This document shows positions 1-9,349 of a stretch of 64,000 nt of DNA, piece after piece. Under the pieces are notes generated by a model. It was not told the DNA's origin and ran no database searches. It worked only from the letters and a program-made list of their open reading frames with translations. Every line of letters begins with the position of its first letter. Within the stretch, counting starts at the first letter, position 1. Where the stretch lies: assembly GCA_020630675.1 (NCBI GenBank), contig JAHDIR010000005.1, forward strand, positions 35,225 to 99,224, given 5' to 3'. Made by a program: the position numbers and the translations under genes. Origin of the DNA: Bdellovibrionales bacterium. Its GTDB lineage: Bacteria; Bdellovibrionota; Bdellovibrionia; Bdellovibrionales; UBA1609.

Positions 1-249
1 ACAGGAAAAGTTCCTAATTGCGTTTCTAGGACCGACCGAAACTCTGAAGACCGCTGCAAAATAAACGCAGGGGGTTGGCCCACTATGGATAAAGGCCAGT
101 CCATTACTGATAAAGACAAAGATGGGATACCAGACTCTTGGGAAGTGGCCAATGGCCTTAACCCCAACGACCCTAAAGATTCTCAGCAAGATGCCAACAA
201 TGACGGCTACACAAACTTTGAAGATTGGATTTATTCTTTAGGGTTTTAA
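1..249 (+). CDS. 3' end of a secreted protein, possibly pectate lyase-like (partial, truncated by window start)
   Basis: Frame 1 open from base 1 to TAA at 247-249; translation ends ...DKDKDGIPDSWEVANGLNPNDPKDSQQDANNDGYTNFEDWIYSLGF*, a DxDxDG segment plus the 'NDGYTNxEDWxxSL' tail typical of secreted pectate lyase-like proteins. Confidence 0.6.
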   Translation, partial: TGKVPNCVSRTDRNSEDRCKINAGGWPTMDKGQSITDKDKDGIPDSWEVANGLNPNDPKDSQQDANNDGYTNFEDWIYSLGF

Positions 250-255
250 TAAAAT

Positions 256-594
256 TTAAATTTTATTTTTTATTATATTTAAAGCGTAGCGCTCCCCCCA
301 CTTTCTAAGTGAAATTAAAATGGGCTTTAGAGTTTCTCCAGTAGCTGTTAAGCTATACTCTACGCGCGGAGGAACTTCTGGATAAGCTTCTCTATGTACT
401 AGCCCATCCCTTTCTAAATCACGCAGCTGCTTGGTAAGCATTCTTTGCGTAATGCCACTGACCCTTCTCTGAAGCTCGTTAAAACGAATAGGCCCCTCTA
501 AAAGATAAAAAAGAATTATACTTTTCCACTTTCCACCAAAAATATCTATGGATGCACCCACCGCGCATTTAGTTATAAGTATCTGTTTTTTCAC
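256..594 (-). CDS. HxlR family (winged HTH) transcriptional regulator
   Basis: 112 aa; 'CAVGASIDIFGGKWKSIILFYLLEGPIRFNELQRRVSGITQRMLTKQLRDLERDGLVHREAYPEVPPRVEYSLTATGETL' is the canonical HxlR pattern. Confidence 0.93.
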   Translation of the reverse strand: MKKQILITKCAVGASIDIFGGKWKSIILFYLLEGPIRFNELQRRVSGITQRMLTKQLRDLERDGLVHREAYPEVPPRVEYSLTATGETLKPILISLRKWGERYALNIIKNKI

Positions 595-695
595 AATAGT
601 ATCCTTTATGTGCGTACCTGTTTTATTTGTGCGTACTTGCTATTTATACACTAAAAGCTACAATTCAACAAACCTTTCACTCACTGGAGGCAAAT

Positions 696-1697
696 ATGAA
701 AACAGTCGCTATGGTTTTATCTGAATACGGAGAAAGCGCACAGTTCAAAAAAGCAGAAATTGAATTACCAAATCTAAAGCCCAAACAAGTCCTCATAGAA
801 GTTCACGCCACTAGCATTAATCCGGTGGATAACAAAATAATGAGGGGTGCCCCTATTGGACCAGAACTTCCTAATGCCTTGCATGGAGATGTTGTTGGTA
901 AAGTGATCAAGCCCGGCTTAGATGTTACTGACTTTAAAGAAGGAGATATTGTTTTTGGTATTGCCGGAGGACTCACCGGCTATTGCGGAGCTTCAGCGAA
1001 TCATATGGTTGTTAACGAAGACCTGATTTACCATAAACCTAAGAACCTCAGCACCGACCAAGCTGCGGCCATCCCCTTGGTTTTTGTGACCGCCTATGAA
1101 GCCTTGGTAGAAAAAACAAAAGTAAAAACCGGAGACCAACTTTTAATTATTGGTGGCACCGGGGGCGTTGGCCATCAGGCCGTGCAGTTAGGTAAAATTT
1201 TAGGGGCAAAGGTGACAGCTGTTGTTTCGTCCAATGAACAAGGAGAAATTGCCAAATCACTTGGTGCCGACCAAGTGATTCAACGCCATGAAACCCCTTT
1301 GGAGAAGTATTGTGAGGTTGCTGGGGTTAAAAACGGGTTTGATGTAATTTTTGATACAGTGGGCGGCCCCAACCTTGAGAACGACTGGGATCTTGTCAGG
1401 CCAAACGGGCAAGTTGTTACAACCACCAGCATGGAGTCTCATGATTTAACACCTGTGCATATGAAGGGCATTAGTTTACATGTGGTTTTCATGTTACTTC
1501 CAATGTTAACCAACCAAGATCAAAAACGACACCAGAAAATCCTAAAGTTTTTAACTGATCAAGTGAATGAAGGGAAAATAAGACCCTTGATGGATAAAAA
1601 GAAGTTTGATTTGTCTGAAATAAATGAAGCACATGCTTATTTTGAAAGTGGGCAGCATATGGGAAAAATTATTATCGACAATACTCAACAAATTTAA
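696..1697 (+). CDS. Zinc-type alcohol dehydrogenase-like / quinone oxidoreductase (MDR superfamily)
   Basis: ORF 627-1697; start at 696 (MKTVAMVLSEYG) preferred because GGAGG lies just upstream. GGTGGVGHQAVQLGK nucleotide-binding motif and HGDVVGKV. Confidence 0.9.
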   Translation: MKTVAMVLSEYGESAQFKKAEIELPNLKPKQVLIEVHATSINPVDNKIMRGAPIGPELPNALHGDVVGKVIKPGLDVTDFKEGDIVFGIAGGLTGYCGASANHMVVNEDLIYHKPKNLSTDQAAAIPLVFVTAYEALVEKTKVKTGDQLLIIGGTGGVGHQAVQLGKILGAKVTAVVSSNEQGEIAKSLGADQVIQRHETPLEKYCEVAGVKNGFDVIFDTVGGPNLENDWDLVRPNGQVVTTTSMESHDLTPVHMKGISLHVVFMLLPMLTNQDQKRHQKILKFLTDQVNEGKIRPLMDKKKFDLSEINEAHAYFESGQHMGKIIIDNTQQI

Positions 1698-1706
1698 AGG
1701 AATAAA

Positions 1707-2489
1707 ATGAAAAAAATCTTAATCACAGGAGCCACTGACGGTATTGGTCTTGAAACGGCAAGAAAATTAAAGTCTTTAGGCCATGAACTTCTTATTCACG
1801 GTCGAAACCCTGAAAAACTTGATCGCATTGGGGCTGAGCTGTCTAGCCCTACCTTTCAAGCAGATTTATCGGAACTTTCTCAAGTAAAAAAACTGGCCAA
1901 AGAAGTTTTAGAACACACTAAATCTTTAGACATACTAATTAATAATGCCGGTGTTTATAAAACCAAAAACCCCAAAGCAAAGAATGGTATGGATATTCGC
2001 TTTGTTGTTAACACCCTGTCGCCATATTTTTTAACAAAAACTCTACTTCCCAATATTAGCTCAGACGGCAGAGTTATCAATTTGTCCTCGGCAGCGCAAT
2101 CATCTGTTAATTTTCAAGCGTTGAAAGGTAACACCCAGCTTGATGATTTTAGCGCCTACGCTCAAAGTAAACTTGCCTTAACAATGTGGTCACAACATTT
2201 GGCTCATCAACAAAACACAAATGGGCCAATTGTCATATCTGTAAATCCAGGTTCACTTTTAGGCACAAAAATGGTAAGAGAAGGCTTTGGTACCTCTGGT
2301 AATGATATTAATATTGGCGTGAATATTTTAACCGAATTAGCCCTTGACGAAAAACACCTTGAATCTAATGGCAAGTACTTTGATAATGACTCTGGACAAT
2401 TTGCCAACCCTCAAGCTGATGGTTTGAATCTTGAAAAAACTAAAGAGCTAATATCTATACTTGAAGAGCAAATAGGATCCTTTAGTTAG
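1707..2489 (+). CDS. Short-chain dehydrogenase/reductase (SDR)
   Basis: TGATDGIGLETARKL (TGxxxGxG), NNAG, and S...YAQSKLA (YxxxK) motifs; RBS AAGGAAT upstream. Confidence 0.92.
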   Translation: MKKILITGATDGIGLETARKLKSLGHELLIHGRNPEKLDRIGAELSSPTFQADLSELSQVKKLAKEVLEHTKSLDILINNAGVYKTKNPKAKNGMDIRFVVNTLSPYFLTKTLLPNISSDGRVINLSSAAQSSVNFQALKGNTQLDDFSAYAQSKLALTMWSQHLAHQQNTNGPIVISVNPGSLLGTKMVREGFGTSGNDINIGVNILTELALDEKHLESNGKYFDNDSGQFANPQADGLNLEKTKELISILEEQIGSFS

Positions 2490-2515
2490 TTATTGACTCA
2501 ACTTCGCGAGGTTTT

Positions 2516-3265
2516 ATGAAATTCATCTTTACTCTTTTCTTGAGCTGCCTTGTTATTAGTTGTGCTCAAAAAAGTAAAAGCCACATAAAGGCCGTTCCCA
2601 TAGAAAGCGTGAAATGGGAAAAGCTTAATCCTGCACGAGGCGATAAAAGCCCTCAAGCAGCAACCTTATGGGGCAGCAGAAAGAAAGAGGTGCCGACAGG
2701 TTTTCTGGCAAAATTTGTTGATGGGTTTTCTTCTCCAGAACACATTCATAATGTTTCTTACAAGGCTATAGTTATTGAAGGCTTAATTCACAATGATCAG
2801 GCCAAAGCCCCAAAAAATTGGATGCCTGCTGGCTCTTACTGGACACAACCAGCAGGTCAACCTCATATTACCTCAGCTCAAGGCCCAGTAAATATTGCAT
2901 TTGTTGAAATTGACAAGGGCCCTTATTTAGTTAAACCCATAAACCAAGAGTTTAAAAATGGAGAAAAACCATTTAATATTCCTGCTTCAAAAATTAAATG
3001 GCAAAAACATACTGGTTATAACGTTGCCTCTTTATGGAAAAATAATAAGCAAGCTATTTCTGGTTATTTATTTCAATTTCACAACAAACTTCAACTCAAT
3101 ATTGAAACGGCCAATATAGTTATTATTTCTGGAGTCATTAAAAGCCAAAACAAAAACCTTAAGCCAGGAAGTGTGCTTTTTGTAAAAGGTACAACCTCAC
3201 TAAATTTGCTTTGCCCTTCTAAGAATTGCCTTATTTATTTAAAATCTGATTTTTTTCAAATGTAA
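2516..3265 (+). CDS. DUF4437 (cupin-like) lipoprotein
   Basis: Lipobox LVISC; repeated cupin-like halves 'VKWEKLNPARGDKSPQAATLWG...' and 'IKWQKHTGYNVASLWKN', 'GSYWTQPAGQPHITSA'. Confidence 0.7.
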   Translation: MKFIFTLFLSCLVISCAQKSKSHIKAVPIESVKWEKLNPARGDKSPQAATLWGSRKKEVPTGFLAKFVDGFSSPEHIHNVSYKAIVIEGLIHNDQAKAPKNWMPAGSYWTQPAGQPHITSAQGPVNIAFVEIDKGPYLVKPINQEFKNGEKPFNIPASKIKWQKHTGYNVASLWKNNKQAISGYLFQFHNKLQLNIETANIVIISGVIKSQNKNLKPGSVLFVKGTTSLNLLCPSKNCLIYLKSDFFQM

Positions 3266-3406
3266 GGTCAAGAGCTTAAGCAAACACTCCACTTATTCTA
3301 AAAAAATACCACTTGGCTTGATTTAGTCATCACGGTAGGCTATTGGCATATAAACCTTAACTCATTAAAAAAAATTAAGTTTTTAGAAACTTAAAAAGAG
3401 ATAATT

Positions 3407-4573
3407 ATGATTGATTCGGACATGAAAAAAGACACAACTGACTTATCTGTAGGAACTTTTAAGTCGCCCATCTTTCACGGCCAAGGGATGGAGTTTTTTA
3501 AAATTTGGGTTGTAAATATTCTTCTTACGATACTAACTCTAGGAATTTATTCTGCTTGGGCAAAAGTTCGAAACCTCAAATATTTATATGGAGCCACTGA
3601 ACTTGAAAATGCTCGATTTGGTTTTCATGGAGACCCCGTTGCTATTTTAAAAGGACGAATCATATCGGGAGTTATTTTAATTTTATATTTATTTGGTGCT
3701 AAATTAAGTGTTTATGTCACCCTTCTCGGCCTATTGCTTATTTATTTTTCCTTTCCATTTCTCTTTGTAAAATCTATGAAGTTTAGGCTTTCGAATACAA
3801 GCTACCGTAATATCCGCTTTCGCTTTCGAGGCACCATTAAAGAGGCCTACGATATTTGGTTTAAATATACAGTGCCCTTTTTAATTTATTTTATACTCAG
3901 TACTTTGATGGCTCCTGCCATTAACAGCATGGATAATAACTCTCCAGCCTCCCCTACCTTATACGCATTTTTTATTCTTTTAATCCTGTTTGTTATATTC
4001 TTTTTTGTTCTAGCCCCTAAATTTTACAACGCCGTTATTAACTATTTTTACAATCACGCCTACTATGGAGGCAATCAATTTAAAATAGTGAGCACTGTTC
4101 AAACTTTTAAAAAAGAAGTTTTTATGCCCATTGTTTTGAGGTATGTCGGCATATTTGTATTCTTTTTTGCATCTATCTTATTATTCACTTTCATTTTAAA
4201 AGCAGCTTCAGCTATTGTTTTTCCAACTCTACTTTTTTACATTGGCTTGTTTGCTTGCTTTATCTACTTTTTATATTCCATCAAACATTATGTGTGGAGT
4301 CGACTATTTCTTAACCCTGAACATAAGTTGAACTCACGCCTTGAGTTTAAGCCCTACTTTAAAATCAGCTTGGTTAACGGTGCTTTGATACTTTGCTCGC
4401 TAGGACTGCTCTACCCTTGGGCTAAAATGCGTAGCTTAAAGTACCTTATTGAAAATAGAGAAATACAAATTGATGATTTTGATGCTTTTACAGCCAAAGC
4501 CGAAGATAGCATTAGCGCCTTGGGTGAAGAAGTTGTTGATACTTTTGATTTTGATATCGAAATAGGTTTATAA
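3407..4573 (+). CDS. DUF898 / YjgN-family multi-pass membrane protein
   Basis: 'FHGQGMEFFKIWVVNILLTILTLGIYSAWAKVRNLKYLYGATELENARFGFHGDP' and second half 'GLLYPWAKMRSLKYLIEN'. Confidence 0.85.
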   Translation: MIDSDMKKDTTDLSVGTFKSPIFHGQGMEFFKIWVVNILLTILTLGIYSAWAKVRNLKYLYGATELENARFGFHGDPVAILKGRIISGVILILYLFGAKLSVYVTLLGLLLIYFSFPFLFVKSMKFRLSNTSYRNIRFRFRGTIKEAYDIWFKYTVPFLIYFILSTLMAPAINSMDNNSPASPTLYAFFILLILFVIFFFVLAPKFYNAVINYFYNHAYYGGNQFKIVSTVQTFKKEVFMPIVLRYVGIFVFFFASILLFTFILKAASAIVFPTLLFYIGLFACFIYFLYSIKHYVWSRLFLNPEHKLNSRLEFKPYFKISLVNGALILCSLGLLYPWAKMRSLKYLIENREIQIDDFDAFTAKAEDSISALGEEVVDTFDFDIEIGL

Positions 4574-4577
4574 TCCT

Positions 4578-5756
4578 TTGAGCTTTCGTGGTAATTATTT
4601 TATTGCTGGAAGCTCAAAAGCTCATCATGTAATAATCAAACTCACCTCTTTAAATTTAACTATTATTGAAAATAACAACATTATTGCTGAGTACGACATA
4701 AAAGATTGTCAATTCTCAATGGTTTTATCAGGAATTCCTGTAGAGGTAATTTTACCTGATAAAAACTCTTTGCATTTAGATAACACTCCTGAGCTTTTAT
4801 CTAAAATTTCAGATTTAAATATTATAAAAAAATACTCCCCTTACTTTTTAGAAAATAAGTGGAAGATATTTATTTTTGCCTTCATAGGCACTGCTTGCAT
4901 TCTTTTTTTATGCCTTAAGTACTTTATTCCCTCTATGAGTCAAAAAATAGCCAAAATTATGCCAGAGAATATCACTTTAATTTTAGATAATAAATTTAAA
5001 GATCAAATGGATAAATTTTTATTTAAAGAAAGTGAACTTTCTGTTGAGAAAAGAAATGAGATAACTACCTATTTAAGTCAAAATGGCCTTGATAAAATAG
5101 ATTTAAATTTTAGAAGAAGTGTTTTACCGCAGGCCAATGCCTTTGCCTTAGCAAATAAAAATATATTTTTCACCGACAAGCTTATTGAGGCTTTAAATAA
5201 AAAGGAATACTTGTTAGCCGTCGCCTATCATGAAGCTGGTCACCTAAAACACAATCATATAGTTTCAAAACTAATTAAAGATTCTTTTTTGCTTATGTTT
5301 ACTTTCGTTTTTATTGGAGATTTACCAGGAGCTTCAGATAGTTTATTACAAGCTGGTCTTGTTATCTACTCCCATGACTTTTCAAGACAGTTTGAAAAAG
5401 AAGCCGATAACTTTGCTATAGAAAAATTAATTGAAAACAATATGTCTCCAAAGTGCTTTACTGAAGCTATGAGTGCTATCTATGCTTATAATGAAAAGAA
5501 AGTCACTGACAAATTACAAATATCTTCTTTAATGAAAATAGAAAGGGAAGACCTCAATAAAAATAAAGAAAAAAATGACAGCCCTAAAAATATCAAAGAA
5601 ACATCTAAAACAGAAAGCCTTACTGAACAGTGGACACCTTTTGTGAAAAAAATATTACAAAAGTACTTAGACACTCACCCTTCATTAAATGATCGAACGG
5701 TAAAAATTCTAGAGCGATACCCAGAAGCTAAAAATTGCAAGGTCAGCCGTTTATAA
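4578..5756 (+). CDS. M48 family metalloprotease
   Basis: HEAGH zinc motif in 'LAVAYHEAGHLKHNH' plus 'FEKEADNFAIEKL'; TTG start 4 nt after the DUF898 stop. Confidence 0.85.
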   Translation: MSFRGNYFIAGSSKAHHVIIKLTSLNLTIIENNNIIAEYDIKDCQFSMVLSGIPVEVILPDKNSLHLDNTPELLSKISDLNIIKKYSPYFLENKWKIFIFAFIGTACILFLCLKYFIPSMSQKIAKIMPENITLILDNKFKDQMDKFLFKESELSVEKRNEITTYLSQNGLDKIDLNFRRSVLPQANAFALANKNIFFTDKLIEALNKKEYLLAVAYHEAGHLKHNHIVSKLIKDSFLLMFTFVFIGDLPGASDSLLQAGLVIYSHDFSRQFEKEADNFAIEKLIENNMSPKCFTEAMSAIYAYNEKKVTDKLQISSLMKIEREDLNKNKEKNDSPKNIKETSKTESLTEQWTPFVKKILQKYLDTHPSLNDRTVKILERYPEAKNCKVSRL

Positions 5757-5820
5757 ATTTTTGTTTTTTTTATAAAATATTCTTGTGAACTCATTTAAAA
5801 CCATCAACTGAATGGTCAAT

Positions 5821-8800
5821 TTACCTATCTGAAGAATTAACATCAATGGAGTGAATAGAGCAATTGGAGCTCTGATCAGAATTTGTCGTTAAAAATGCTT
5901 TGACGTACAATAGCCCTGGGCCATGTTCATTGGAAAAACTGACAATATTATTTTCAAGATCATTTTTCGTAGAGCTGTGACTGACTGTTGTCACAGGCAC
6001 CCAAGATTCACCACTTAAATAAAAGTAATTCGTTCCGTCAGGACTGAGTTGGTATGTGGCACAGTCATCAGCTTTGATTTCAATAGACTCAATGGCTTTA
6101 TAAGCAAAAGGTTTTGTCGGCATGACTTCTTGAACAAGTCCAAAGTATTTAGCTTCATTGGCTGAGCTGAAGTTCACAGATGATAACTCTGGCAAACAAG
6201 GGCTACCACTACAGGCTGTATTTTCATCGGCCTCAAAATATGTGCGATACTGAAAATAACGATTAGCTTGTGGCCTTGCAGCTAAAGGGAAGTTACTAAA
6301 ATCAAGCACTGGATTGGTAGGTCTTGGCCCTGCTTCAAATGTTATTTCATCATCCACACAAATATTACCGTCACTATCTGAAGTGTTATTAGAACAATTG
6401 AAAAGTGTGTCCGTACCTTTTCGGTTAAATATTTCTGAGTAGTAGGTGGTGCCGTCACCACCGGGGCCTATGAACTTAGCCTTATGAGGGTCATCAAAGT
6501 CTAATGCATTTACAATAGTGTCACCATCACAATCGGTGGCACTGCCTTGAGGGGATGTGCTAAAGCTTTTACAAGCACATGTTGAGTCTATACAGCTTTT
6601 CACTTGAAACTTAACTCGGTTAGCTCCCCTGCGGTAAAGTTGTAAAACCTCATCATCAGTTAATGGCCTTGTCCAAAAAGCAACTTCATCTAACTTTCCT
6701 TTAAACTCTTCATACCAAGCCGTCCCTGGTTGTCGGTCACCAAAAATTAAATCGTTGCTTGTTCCAAAAGACCAAGGGCCTACAGAAGTAATATCATTTC
6801 TAACACCATTTAAATAAATTCTCTGGTTAGTTCCAGACAATTTATTATAAATCACAGTAATATGATTCCATTGATTGGGAATAATGTAGTTGGCTGACCT
6901 AAATTGCACTTCATTACACGGAGACCCACAAACGGGATCATTCCCCTGCACTTGAACCTGCCCTTCTACAAGAGTTATAATAAAACCAGGGTGAGCATTT
7001 ACGTCAGCAATCGTAATTAGAGAAGCTGCTCCTTGAGTGGTTGGACCAAAAGAGCCACCTTCAATTCCCCAGTCTAGGCCGGTGTAAACCCATAAACTAA
7101 ATGAACCCTCATCTGACTCAAAATCACTATGATGAGCAACTGTGACAAACTCCCCATCTCCTCCTGAGAAAGAAATAGAATGACCCAACACACCCGATTG
7201 AGATAAATTTATTGGGCCAGATAAAGTTCCGTGACGGCCAAGCCCTGATAAATCTTTAATGTCACTTATGCCAGGAGCTGAGCCCAAAGTTTTTTCATTA
7301 AAATTCCAATATCCTGCTAATCCATTTTGTAGCTGACCACTCATTGCCGAGTAATTACGAGAGCTTTCTGCATCAGCCACACCATCATTGTCATAGTCTC
7401 CCACTAGCTCTTTACCAAAAGGCAAGCTGGTTGACCAGGACAAGTCTGGCCAACTGGTGATAGCAGCGCCAAAGTCTATCACTTGGGAATCAAAGTGAGC
7501 GGAGTATTTTTGTTTTTGGCGATTGAAAATAGAATGAATATCTTCATGAGATAAACTTGTATTGAAAATAGCCACTTCATCTATTTGCCCAGTAAACTCT
7601 TGGTTTCCACCCCCCGAAACCCCGGCACCAATTGTAAAACCAGATGTAGAGTTCGGTACTGCATTGCTTGGCCCCGAGGCTAAATGCTGGCCATTTACAT
7701 ATAAATCTGTGGATAAATCTGGGTTTCTAACAGCCGCTATATGACTCCATACACCTGATAGGATGGGCTGTGTTGAAGTGTACAAGGCCTGTAAGGCTCC
7801 AGCACCTGAGTCATAAGACTGAAAAGATAATTCGCCATTAGAGATGTACATTCCATATTCCATATCGCTATATTGTCCTTGCCGAGTAATCAACTGAAAC
7901 CCTGTTACGAGACTTGGTTTAACCCAAGCCATTTGAGTGACGGCGCCAGTTGTCTTTAATAAAGCCGAACTACCCATATCAATATAATCATCGTCTCCAT
8001 CAAAAACCGCACTTTGACTTCCCACTTGATTGTCAGTGTCATAAGCAACATCACCAACAATGCCCCCTTGATGTCCGTTGTTTGATGAATCTTGCAAGTG
8101 ACCATCCATAGTCCAATAGCCAACGAGATGATCCCACTTTGGTGTCCACGTCGGTGCTAAATTATTTTCTGAAGAAAATAATTTAGACTGCCTTTCATAA
8201 ATAGATTTAACCTCACTTGAGGTAAGAGTTGTTTCCCAAATAATGAGCTCATCAACAAACCCATTCATAGGCTCTAAGCCTGAGTTACCCACTTCAAAAC
8301 TACTGCCTGGTGTCGACAAAACCCCGCCAGGCTCTTGTTCAAATATCAAGTCACCATTAAAGTAAAGTTTTTGAGAGCTGCCATCCCAGGTTGCAACTAT
8401 GTGCTGCCATTCGTTTAAAGACAGGACATCATCAACTTGTATATGCTTAAGGGTTCCGTCTGTTTTAATAAAAAAATGAATTCGTCCTAAGTTGACATTA
8501 CTCACACTTCTTAACACAAACAATTCTGGCTTAAGACTAAAAAATCTTTGAACGCCTCCATTAAATTCGTTTAATTTAATCCACAAAGATACAGACACAG
8601 AGGTTGTGACTCCTAAAGCTGAATTTCTTAAAATAGCGGCACCAGTATCACCATCGAAATATACCCCTTGTTTCCACTTAGAATTCACCCGATAAGTAGA
8701 GTTTGTTAAGTTCGAAGAAGTCATGTCACCACCAATTTCTGAAGGTATGATGGAGTTATTAGCAAGCTCACCAATGTTTCCATTGAAGGGTTGGTAGTGA

Positions 8801-9129
8801 ATAATACTTGAATATTGTGGAGCCCAAGAACTGTCAACAGCAGCGTGGTCAGATGTTCTTACCGACAAAATATTCTCATCTAAATAGGTCGAAAAAAAAT
8901 TTCCAGAATTAAACTCTATGGCTGATTGATTTAAGTCGAGTGCCTTTAACTGCACTTTGCCATCTTTAACTTCAACAAAGTTTTCATCAAAACTTAGGTT
9001 TTCATTTTTAGAAAAATCCCAAGTGGGCTGAAACAATGAGCTGGTCGTGATAATGGTCTGACTGGAGTGACAAGATATTAAAGATACCAAAAAGAAATAA
9101 AAATAGATTAACTGGTGCAGAACTTTCAT
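5821..9129 (-). CDS. LamG/concanavalin A-like domain lipoprotein, paralog 1
   Basis: ~1102 aa; lipobox SLISC; three LamG-like segments; 'LYRRGANRVKFQVKSCIDSTCACKSFSTSPQGSATDCDGDTIVNALDFDDPHKAKFIGPGGDGTTYYSE'. ORF track begins at GTG 9132; the adjacent ATG at 9129 is preferred. Confidence 0.85.
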   Translation of the reverse strand: MKVLHQLIYFYFFLVSLISCHSSQTIITTSSLFQPTWDFSKNENLSFDENFVEVKDGKVQLKALDLNQSAIEFNSGNFFSTYLDENILSVRTSDHAAVDSSWAPQYSSIIHYQPFNGNIGELANNSIIPSEIGGDMTSSNLTNSTYRVNSKWKQGVYFDGDTGAAILRNSALGVTTSVSVSLWIKLNEFNGGVQRFFSLKPELFVLRSVSNVNLGRIHFFIKTDGTLKHIQVDDVLSLNEWQHIVATWDGSSQKLYFNGDLIFEQEPGGVLSTPGSSFEVGNSGLEPMNGFVDELIIWETTLTSSEVKSIYERQSKLFSSENNLAPTWTPKWDHLVGYWTMDGHLQDSSNNGHQGGIVGDVAYDTDNQVGSQSAVFDGDDDYIDMGSSALLKTTGAVTQMAWVKPSLVTGFQLITRQGQYSDMEYGMYISNGELSFQSYDSGAGALQALYTSTQPILSGVWSHIAAVRNPDLSTDLYVNGQHLASGPSNAVPNSTSGFTIGAGVSGGGNQEFTGQIDEVAIFNTSLSHEDIHSIFNRQKQKYSAHFDSQVIDFGAAITSWPDLSWSTSLPFGKELVGDYDNDGVADAESSRNYSAMSGQLQNGLAGYWNFNEKTLGSAPGISDIKDLSGLGRHGTLSGPINLSQSGVLGHSISFSGGDGEFVTVAHHSDFESDEGSFSLWVYTGLDWGIEGGSFGPTTQGAASLITIADVNAHPGFIITLVEGQVQVQGNDPVCGSPCNEVQFRSANYIIPNQWNHITVIYNKLSGTNQRIYLNGVRNDITSVGPWSFGTSNDLIFGDRQPGTAWYEEFKGKLDEVAFWTRPLTDDEVLQLYRRGANRVKFQVKSCIDSTCACKSFSTSPQGSATDCDGDTIVNALDFDDPHKAKFIGPGGDGTTYYSEIFNRKGTDTLFNCSNNTSDSDGNICVDDEITFEAGPRPTNPVLDFSNFPLAARPQANRYFQYRTYFEADENTACSGSPCLPELSSVNFSSANEAKYFGLVQEVMPTKPFAYKAIESIEIKADDCATYQLSPDGTNYFYLSGESWVPVTTVSHSSTKNDLENNIVSFSNEHGPGLLYVKAFLTTNSDQSSNCSIHSIDVNSSDR
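6401..6421 (+). repeat. Intragenic copy of AAAAGTGTGTCCGTACCTTTT within LamG paralog 1
   Basis: Exact copy of the intergenic repeat; encodes KGTDTLF on the minus strand. Confidence 0.95.
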
Positions 9130-9137
9130 CACTATAA

Positions 9138-9146
9138 CTTATCGGA
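9138..9146 (-). promoter_or_regulatory. Shared upstream element of the LamG lipoprotein family (minus-strand TCCGATAAG), sigma-28 -10-like
   Basis: 8 nt upstream of the ATG at 9129; same position as GTCGATAAG in paralogs 2-5. -35-like box is weak here. Confidence 0.4.
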
Positions 9147-9349
9147 AATATATATGTAAAAGCTGAATATAATTGGTTTTATTAAATGCAATTACTATCA
9201 AAGCCTTAAGACTATTGGCTAGAATAACTGGTAATATCGCTCATAACATCATCCCCTGATGAGCGATTGGTTACTGTGTAGTCAGTGGTCGCCGAAGGCT
9301 TTGGTTCCTGTCGTAGTAATTTATACCATCAGTCTTTAGTTAAAACATA

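Noticed and set aside
1257-1442. Antisense ORF of 61 aa inside the quinone oxidoreductase gene
   Set aside because: Fully overlaps a well supported gene on the opposite strand; no RBS or recognisable domain.
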